Below, in pieces: positions 56,026-64,000 of a DNA stretch of 64,000 bases. A model generated the notes under the pieces. It was given only the letters and a program-made list of their open reading frames with translations, made no database searches and was not told the origin of the DNA. This DNA is from Ursus arctos (taxonomy: Eukaryota > Chordata > Mammalia > Carnivora > Ursidae), in assembly GCF_023065955.2 (NCBI RefSeq), contig NW_026622874.1:23989772-24053771 (forward strand), written 5' to 3'. Within the stretch, counting starts at the first letter, position 1; the number at the start of each line of letters is the position of its first letter. Made by a program: the position numbers and the translations under genes.

Positions 56026-57700
56026 GAAGAATTTTCTTCTACTCTTCAAGGTGGCCTAAGAATTAAATTGACATGAGATAGATTAACACAAGAAAAAAAA
56101 AGTTATTTTGTACTCACAGATGCCCAATAATGACACTGAGACACCCCCTCCCCCACCATCACCAAAGCATGCAGCTTTTATGTTTAGACAAAGAAACATA
56201 AATCTGGGAGGAATGAACAAAGCAGAGAAAACTTATGTTCATTAGCTTTAGTTAGTACAAAATTATAAACAGAATTTCGGCTAAAGTAGTCAATTAGTAA
56301 AAGTAGCAAGACTTGCTTATTTATACAGTCTTCTTGGCTCTGAATACCTATTTCGGGTGATAAGGTCTTTCTACCTCCCGATGTAGGAAGGGTATCTTTC
56401 ACAGTGGAGAGTTATTTTCTGCTGTCTGGAGACAAAGAGGGTCAGAGTGTTCTTCCTACACTGGCTGTTTCTTAAATAACTTTAGTTCAAAATAAAATAA
56501 CATGACAAAGTGGCATATTTTGGGGTGGCCTGTCCTGGGCCCCTAGAGCTCCCTAGAAACTTCCCTAGAGACTTCACATACTAAAATCTGAGCTGGTAGA
56601 TTGTTCTGTCACATGGAACCCGTCCGTCTCTTAGTCTTGACAATAAGTCAGTTCTATTAAACCCTTTTCAGGAGGTGGTGATGCATGCGTGTTCCCAAAG
56701 TTAGGCTATGGTTCAAACAGTCAGGTATTAAGAGGCATTTCTATGGAAATAAGAGAAAAACAATGGTTAAGGACTGGAGCAAAGTATGAACCAGTTTCAG
56801 AGTTCTGAGACTACCAAGTTGAGAAGAGTTCTAGATGTCAAAGTATCTTTAGATGGATTGAAAGCAGGCAGTGGCAATCTTAGAGATTTTCCTGGTTTTC
56901 ACTTTGAGTGCCTCTGGTAATCCTTCGAGTGGCCACATAGCAACCTGCACAGAGATCGTCCATACATGTGCTGTTGTGATGAATTTCCTGAGGTTTACAC
57001 CAAGTCATTCATATTCAGTTTGGAAGGCTTCAGGAAAAACGGCAGATTTAGGTTTCAATGATTTCAAGGATGGGAGAAAAGTGTAAATGTTAGTTTGGAG
57101 AATTGTTGCCAGAGTTTAGATGAAACCAGAACAGTTCAGAGTCCAGTTAAGTTTACAGGTAGAAAACAAAATCTCAAAAACGATGAACAGAAATAGAATC
57201 TAATATCCAAAAATAAGTTTAAAGGAAGCATTTTTTTTCTCTCTACAATTACCCCATTTCTATCAACGATAATTGCTGTAAGTAATTTGTTCGCAAATTA
57301 AGTATAGTTTCAAAAAACTTGATTATTTACATAAGTGCAGCAAGAGTAGCAATCATATAAACTCTTTTAAATCTGCTTTGGTGTAAGGACTGTCCAGACT
57401 GAACTTTTGATAGCCCCCTGAAGCTAAGAAGCCAAGCCAAATACTAGCCGTCAGACTTTGCCTGCAATACAGATACAGTTGAATTACTCTCTCTCTTGTC
57501 AAGATCCCCTAATCTCCTGAGGTTTCTGCATCTGCCAGGAAGTGACCTTCACTCACCTGGTAAGGCTGCTGAGATCCAAGAGTGGGCTGGTATTTCCAAG
57601 GGGATTTATTGGCTCCATAACATCATCCTTAGGTTCATAAAGTGGTCTGGTCATACCTGAGCCTGTGCATGCTTCTCTCAAATATGACATTCCAGTCAGA
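56026..57700 (-). repeat. LTR/ERV-derived sequence, not resolved
   Basis: 56026-56470 looks like an old LTR ('AATTTTCTTCTACTCTTCAAGG' type). 57360-57640 looks like ERV interior. No intact frame. Confidence 0.4.
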
Positions 57701-57719
57701 GCCTTGGTAATATAACCAA

Positions 57720-59830
57720 TGTTTCCCATTGTGTCTTGTTACAAAGAGAACAGATTCTTAATGAACTCACGCAAGTATTTCTAGGAAACTATAAGAATAC
57801 TCACTAGAGAGATTCCAAACCCTGGAGCGATCAGGTAGGGGAGCAAGGTTTTTCAATTCTGCTTACAAAGGTACAATTTACCAAATTGCTGTGAGTCATA
57901 TTTAGCTTAAGAGGAAAGGCTTTCTTGTATCTTGCAAACAAAAGATGAAATAACAAGCAGTATTTCAAACAAAAAGTCATAAAAATTATAGTCCTTCTCA
58001 GTTTATACAGAACCATGTGGTTATTTTTTGCTGATCTTGATCTTTTGTTAGTTTTATGAAGCCTTCAGTTTCTCTGTTAGAATTCTGTAAATTCTTACCC
58101 AGTTCAATGGGATGATCTTAAAGTAATTAGAGTACCTGTCAGAGTCTAGAGTACCTGTCAGAGTCTTTTCCCTGAATCTCCGTAAGTGAAGGGCTTTTGG
58201 AAAAGCATCAGAATAAACCTTTTGTCTCTAAATGACACAAGTCGTAAAAATGGCAGTGGTTAAGGATCTGATTAGAGTTCATGACAATGCAACCAACAAG
58301 GTAATTTGGTTATTTCTGTGACACACACCACTTCAAGATTAGAACTAGAATTGCAAGTGATAACATACCAGGACAGATCAGATTTCTAGGAGTTCCATAC
58401 AATTTCTAGAACACTAATCTTAACATATATTTAAATATAATCTAAGAAAGTTTAGCATCACTTATTTGACAATGGTTCCCGTGTGATTTAACATACAAAT
58501 AGGACATTTATCTCTCTTTTATAAGGAGAACAAATCCTTCAAATGTTCTAGGAATCCTCTAGAATATTTTAAAGTTAGTTTGTGGTCAAGACTTCATTTA
58601 CTAAAATTTGATTTTGGGAAGTTTGTCAAATATCAAAAGGTTTGCACATTTGGTTAAATAGGATCACAGATCATTATGTAACCATACTCAGCTATCAGTT
58701 TAACCAAAGTGCCAATTAAAGACTTCACAGGCAAACACAGAAAGTTAGATAGCTGTAAAAAGCCTTAGCTCTTTTAATATGAAACGGGGAAAAAAAAAAA
58801 ACCCCAAAGACCTGATAAAGACAACACACAGAATCTTTGTTTTTCTAGGTTGGTTGCATTAAAGGTAAAGAAAAACATTATGTACGATTTTTTATTAAAA
58901 GCAGACCAATAATTTAAGAAAAGTTTATCCTTTTAACAGAAAAACCAAATTTTAATTTTGTACCAGCTTTTGATATTAACTCATTTTAAATAAATTCATT
59001 TTAATCTGACCTAATTGACCACACATTGAAGTCCCATTTTAAAAATTCCTTTTTCACAAAGCTTTTACAACTTTTGTTTTTCCTCTTTAAATAATAAGCC
59101 TCACTTTAGGACAAATTACTTAATAAAAAAGGAAGGTATGAGGAATAAACTCTACCCCCTATGTGGGGCTCAAACTCTAGATTAAGACCCTAGTTTAAGA
59201 GGAAAGGCTTTCTTGTATCTTGAAAACAAAAGATGAAATAACAAGCAGTATTTCAAACAAAAAGTTATAAAAATTATAGTCCTTCTCAGCTAATCTAGAC
59301 CCTAGATTAAGGGTCACGTGCTCTACTGACTGAGCCAGCCAGGTGCTATCCTTATACTTTTTTTTTTTTTAACCAACAACACATCCTACTTCTCTTGCAT
59401 ATGGAGATATTTCCTTGAATTTTAGTAGATTTAACCACATATATTAGAATTTTTAACCCTTAGTTTTCACCAGATAATAAAGTTTAGTGTCTAAATATTA
59501 AGAAATTAAGAATTGTTGCACCAACATTCTTTGGTAAATTTATGAATACATTTCATAATTTCTAGAAACATCCTTTTTCATAGTACAGTCTTTCCGTAAA
59601 GCACAAAAAATGTTTACTAACAGACCAAATTTATCTTTAGGTCTTCTGTAATAAGGAAGCCAAAAGTAGGTAAACCTATGTTCAATAATAAATGGTTCAT
59701 TATTTCAAAATGATCTAGATATTCAATGTAATTAATTTAACTCATTACTTAACCTGAAACCTTAAAATCTGTTATCAAAACATTTTTGGAAGCTATTTAG
59801 AAAGTTTACCTAAAAACTTTTAATCCATTT
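57720..59830 (-). repeat. Non-coding ERV segment T, copy 3
   Basis: Homologous to 46050-47600 and then to 32560-33500. It contains a small 19-bp tandem duplication (58129-58166) and a SINE that carries a copied block (59194-59289). Confidence 0.8.
59140..59353 (-). mobile_element. SINE interrupted by a copied 96-bp block
   Basis: SINE parts at 59140-59193 and 59290-59353. The middle is a near-identical copy of 57907-58001. Confidence 0.8.
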
Positions 59831-59839
59831 TTATTATTT

Positions 59840-60694
59840 TTTTAAAGATTTTATTTATTTATCTGAGAGAGAACAAGAGTGATTATGATGAGGTTGTGGG
59901 ATATAGGTGAGGTTCAGTGGGGTGGAGCCCGGAGTTGACGACCAAGAAAGAATTCTTGAGACGTCTTTGGTGCAAAATGGTGGTTTACTAAAGCCCGGGC
60001 ACAGGACCCGTGGGCAGAAAGAGCTGCTGCCCCGGGTTGTGAGGGGTGGCTGATTATATACTCTGGGGTTGGGGGAGGTAAGGAAAAAGGGAGGTTGAGA
60101 AAATACTTCCATATGTTAAAGAAGACTCGCAGGATACCGGAGGCCTTGCCATTGTCAGGTTAAGGTTGTTTACCCCTCTAGTAAGGCATTAACCTGAAGA
60201 TAGTTGGGAACTTCCTCAATTCCTAGAAGTATCTGTGTATGGTCTGCTGGTTATAAAGACATTCAGTTATATTTACATTCCCTTCTGGAAGCTAGGTTAT
60301 TGATAGAAATGTTTTGTTCTTGTAAACTGCTAAGACATTTGTAAACTGAGGGGGACTCAAGTCTTGCAGGACTGTGTTTTCTATAGGTTAACTATTTCTT
60401 TTTCCTTTAGGGCAGCCAGGGGTGCCTGAGGAATGTCCCATATATCCCATGGCGGGGGGTGGGGGTGGGGGGGTGGAGGGGTTGGGAGAGTGGGGAGGGT
60501 GGAGGGGTGGGGGGAGTGTCAGTTTCTGCTTTGTCCTCAGCTTGCCTTCTATTCCCTCATCAGTTACAGAGAGAGAGGGAGAAGCAAACTCCCCACTAAG
60601 CAGGGAGCCTAATGCGGGGATCGATCCCAAGACCCTGATATAATGACCTAAGTGGAAGGCAGCCGTTTAACTGACTGAGCCAGCCAGGCACCTG
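59840..60694 (-). mobile_element. CAN-SINE split by a solo LTR
   Basis: The tail part is at 59840-59885; the body and head are at 60563-60694. The LTR at 59886-60562 lies between. Confidence 0.85.
59886..60562 (-). repeat. Solo LTR, copy 1
   Basis: 677 bp from TGATGAGG to CCTCATCA, perfect 8-bp inverted ends. Flanks ATTA / GTTA could be a worn 4-bp duplication. On the minus strand it has a CTTTAGTAAACCACC-type poly(A) region. A G-rich run is at 60449-60515. Confidence 0.85.
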
Positions 60695-61300
60695 CATTTA
60701 CTTGTTTTTAACAATTATGGTTAGATTACCCACAAACACTTTGAGATACCACACCCAGTCAGCCATACTTCCAAGCTATTGTTCTTCTTGTTGAAAAATT
60801 CTGTAACCTAAATAATATGAACTTATTTGACTTTCAGTAAACCCAAACAGAATAAGAGTTTTCATTTTAAAGCTGATAAAATAATTTTCATATTGAATAT
60901 TTGCCTAGATCATGTGAACCTGAAATTCATTTGGACTGTTTCTGTTTTGAGAATTTTTATAACACTAAATTTTTATAAGCATTTAGTTCTTAAGCCAATT
61001 AAATAGAGCTCTTTACAAACGAACTCTGGAAATAATATTGAGAGGTAGAAAAACACTACAAGACACACACATAACATTTAAGACTCACTAGTTTATGAGT
61101 TGATGAACAGTTGCAATGAAGTTTACTTGCTCAGACGGCTGAAGTGTTTTAACTATTTGTGGAAAAGATTTTTAAGATTTGTGTTTGTCCTTGGAATTAA
61201 TCTTAAAGAGGCTGTGCTAGAGTCTGGGCACAAGAGCTATTTTAGCGGTTCGTTTTTTAAAAAGTCCTCCTTCCTTTTTTGCCCTTGAGTCTCCGGTGAT
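60695..61300 (-). repeat. ERV segment T/X continuation
   Basis: 60755-60920 matches 33597-33780 (CAGCCAT..TTCCAAGCTATT, AATAAGAGTTTT, AGATCATGT). No coding content. Confidence 0.65.
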
Positions 61301-62155
61301 TGAGGGCTGTGTTTACAGTTCAAAGACATTCCATTTTTACCAAAAAAAAAAAAAAAAAAAAAAAAAAGGCAAGTTGTTTTCAAGAGTTTCAGTTGTTAGT
61401 TACCTTTTTGAAGGTAATTATATTTATTTATATTTATAATTGTTATTTACCTTTTTGAAGCATAGGGCAATTTTGTTCTAATAGCCTGATCTTTTGTAAT
61501 GTCTGCAAGCATTTTGAGAGAAATAGACAAAGTTTGGGGATTAGTAAATTCCAATGGGCTTTGACTTGTTTCTCGGGTTGCATTTCTGGTGTAGAGATTT
61601 TCAAGGCAAAGGCAGTCGTTTTTAATTCCCTCCGAAGAACTGGATTACAGACTGAATACTAAGGGACCGAGTCACCTTTTCAAATTAAACTAGCTGCTTT
61701 ATATCAGGGAGATTTTACCTAAAATGGGAATCAAAAGACTTACAACTTTGTATGGTCTGTATAAAGCATTTTAACAAAAGCCTTCTTTCTGAGTACACAA
61801 TTGCACCCTGGCTTCTATTAGTCCCTGAACATCAATCTTATCATTTGCGGGCAGACCTAGGAGACATTTTGGTCATATGTTTTCTGTGTGTGTGTGCAGA
61901 GGGATGGTGTTGTGAATGGCCACTTATCTTTCTAATTCTTAATTCTCTAAATTTGGGAAGGAGGAGGATAGAGGTAAAAGTGCTTTATGATTGGAAAGAT
62001 CTGCTGTTGTCCAGGGGACATGAGTTTCCTTTTGGTGGGGTGGGGTGGGGGGGGGTTAGGGTGTATCTGCAAAGGACATGGCGTAGGAAAGCCTGAAGCT
62101 GGCCGAGCCCGATGACAGAGCCCTGGAAAAGGAGGAGCAATGCCAGCCTTACTAC

Positions 62156-62958
62156 TGATGAGGGAACGGAAGGCAAGCTGAGGCTGACACCCTGCAACCC
62201 CCTCCCCCGGGATGTATGCAGCAGTCCTCAGGCACTCCTGGCTGCCCTAAAGGACAAAGAAACAGTTAACATATAGATACCACAATCTTGCAAGACTTAA
62301 GTCTCCTTCAGTTTGCAAATGTCTTAGCAGTTTACAAGAACAAAGCATTTCTATCAATAATCTAGCTTCCAGGGGCGCCTGGGTGGCACAGCGGTTAAGC
62401 GTCTGCCTTCAGCTCAGGGCGTGATCCCGGCGTTATGGGATCGAGCCCCACATCAGGCTCCTCCGCTATGGGCCTGCTTCTTCCTCTCCCACTCCCCCTG
62501 CTTGTGTTCCCTCTCTCGCTGGCTGTCTCTATCTCTGTCGAATAAATAAATAAAATCTTTAAAAAAAAAAATCTAGCTTCCAGAAGGAAATGTAGATACA
62601 ATTAAATGTCCTCATACTCTGCAGCCTTCAGGAAGTTCCCAACCATCTTAATGTTAACGCCTTGCTAGAGGGAAAAACAACCTTAACTTGACCATGCAAG
62701 GCCTCAGGTATCCTGTGAGTCTTTAACATATGAAAGTACTCTGTTGAAACCTCCCCTTTTCCCTACCTCCCCCAACCCATGGTATATAATCAGCCACCCC
62801 TCACAACCCGGGGCAGCAGCTCTTTCTGCCCACGGGTCCTGTGCCCGTGCTTTAATAAACCACCAATTTTGCACCAAAGATGCCTCAAGAATTCTTTCTT
62901 GGTCGTCGGCTCCGGACTTCACCCCACTGAACCGCACCTATAGTCCACAACCCCATCA
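62156..62958 (+). repeat. Solo LTR, copy 2, with SINE inside
   Basis: From TGATGAGG to CCCCATCA; 4-bp duplication CTAC at 62152-62155 and 62959-62962. The inverted copy of segment X at 43 kb shows the unoccupied site (ACTAGCAGTCTCAGG). TATA-like TATATAAT and a poly(A) signal AATAAA at 62853 are in the LTR order. Confidence 0.88.
62373..62569 (+). mobile_element. CAN-SINE inside the LTR
   Basis: Perfect duplication AATCTAGCTTCCAG at 62359-62372 and 62570-62583. Confidence 0.96.
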
Positions 62959-63239
62959 CTACCAGTGTCTGGAGCTTGTATTAATTCATTTCCGGACTTT
63001 CAGCACTTACATGAGTAATCTGTGTACTTTGAACCTAGAGTTTAGGCCACAGTGCTCTCTGTAAATCATATAAGAAAAGGGAAGTTAAAGGGAGATGGCG
63101 CCAGATTGTGAGAAAGAGAATTTATATTAGATGTAGATCCTAATTTTTGTTAGGTCTAATTTCTGTTCTTCTTGCCAAGGGAACCCCTAAGACTAGCTGT
63201 TATGCCAATAAAACAATCGAGAGATCTCTGTAAAGAACT

Positions 63240-63275
63240 TTTTTTTTTTTTTTTTTTTTTCAAATATAGCCAATT
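63240..63275 (-). mobile_element. Ultra-short retroinsertion (T-tract plus about 15 nt)
   Basis: A run of T (63239-63260) and CAAATATAGCCAATT, flanked by TAAAGAACT at 63231-63239 and 63276-63284. Confidence 0.55.
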
Positions 63276-63284
63276 TAAAGAACT

Positions 63285-64000
63285 CCTCTCCTGGCCATTG
63301 GTAAGTAGGATCTTACTAATCCTCAATAGTTATTCAGACCAATACACCTTTTTATGGAAAAACATGGAAGCAAGTTTCCAGACCATGGACACAAGAGGTA
63401 TCCCTAGAGAGGGCATAGGTGATGCAGCCCCAGTGATACAGAAGTTTGCTCCCCAAAGTAGTTTAAAAAAGCAAAAACATTTTTTGCACAGGCAGTAAGG
63501 ATGGTAATAGTAAAGGCAGCATCTCAGATGTCTCCTGAAATCATGAGACACCTGCAGTCACCCACTCATCTGTGACACTGGGCAAGTGCTAGTGGAATGG
63601 GACTTCCCAGTACTAACAAGAAACAAAGATTAAGATGATAAAGGTCCCTTATGAGCTGGGACTTCTTATGACAAATTCCCCTGACCGCTGACACGGCCAA
63701 ACAAAGAAAACGTTGCCTATAGTTTTGTGTCTCAGAATCCCACTCTATTCAACTGGCCACTAAGGTAAACTCTGGGTCAGTGCACCCTCTGGATTGTGGA
63801 GACCAGACAGAATAATCTTCCTGGTTATAAAGGCAAGCTCTAAGGACACAGAAGGAGACAAAGGAAGAACTTCATTTTGTTTTTACATAGAGGACCCACA
63901 ACAAATTTTGTCTAAACAGGTGCCAGTCTTATAAGAATCACGAACACACCATTTTTTGAGGTTGGCTTGAACAGTAGTCTTCTAAGGGCCTAAGACCTGT
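63285..64000. other. ERV-like or unique sequence, nothing recognised
   Basis: Short open frames only. 63350-63500 has a frame on the + strand with no known motif. The window ends here. Confidence 0.35.

Larger units (their letters stand above)
61300..63239 (-). repeat. Non-coding ERV segment X with inserted LTR
   Basis: The inverted partner of 42845-43914. It contains poly(A) 61340-61367 and the LTR 62156-62958. Confidence 0.8.

Overview
The window is mammalian nuclear DNA, from a caniform carnivore and most probably a bear or close relative. More than twenty tRNA-Lys-derived CAN-SINEs, with a G/CCTGGGTGG head, a CT-rich body and an AATAAATAAA tail, lie on both strands. Many keep perfect 13-19 bp target-site duplications. 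Carnivore-type L1 3' ends are also present. The species call is inference from SINE type and is not proven.

One protein-coding gene is clear: RNASEL (2-5A-dependent ribonuclease L) on the + strand. Six coding exons (5612-7085, 16050-16135, 17564-17769, 19007-19139, 21918-22051, 22727-22871) have GT-AG introns and consistent phases. They give an uninterrupted 725-residue protein with the ankyrin, kinase-like and KEN ribonuclease parts, all four known catalytic residues included. A CpG island at about 2580-3270 holds a likely non-coding first exon ending at 2832, a GC box, an ETS-type site and a perfect IRF-type element. A poly(A) signal at 24810 suggests a 2 kb 3' UTR. Introns carry SINEs, MIRs, two old L1 3' ends and a 172 bp pyrimidine tract.

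Downstream, 24.8-26.6 kb is old sequence (MIR, L2). From 26.68 kb to about 56.0 kb lies the most unusual structure: a GC-rich tandem repeat with a period near 430 bp, here called R430. It is broken into four pieces (26680-30108, 40418-42642, 48336-48598, 55388-56025). Two minus-strand endogenous retroviruses sit inside it. ERV-A (30109-40417) has both LTRs and a 4-bp duplication of R430 sequence, so R430 is older than the virus. ERV-B (about 48.6-55.4 kb) keeps gag-like, reverse transcriptase and integrase remnants and also splits an R430 unit.

The rest (42.8-48.3 kb and 56-64 kb) is a mosaic of non-coding retroviral segments in direct and inverted copies, SINEs and two inverted copies of another LTR. 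No retroviral reading frame is intact. I saw no second cellular gene, no RNA gene other than SINE heads, and no CRISPR array.
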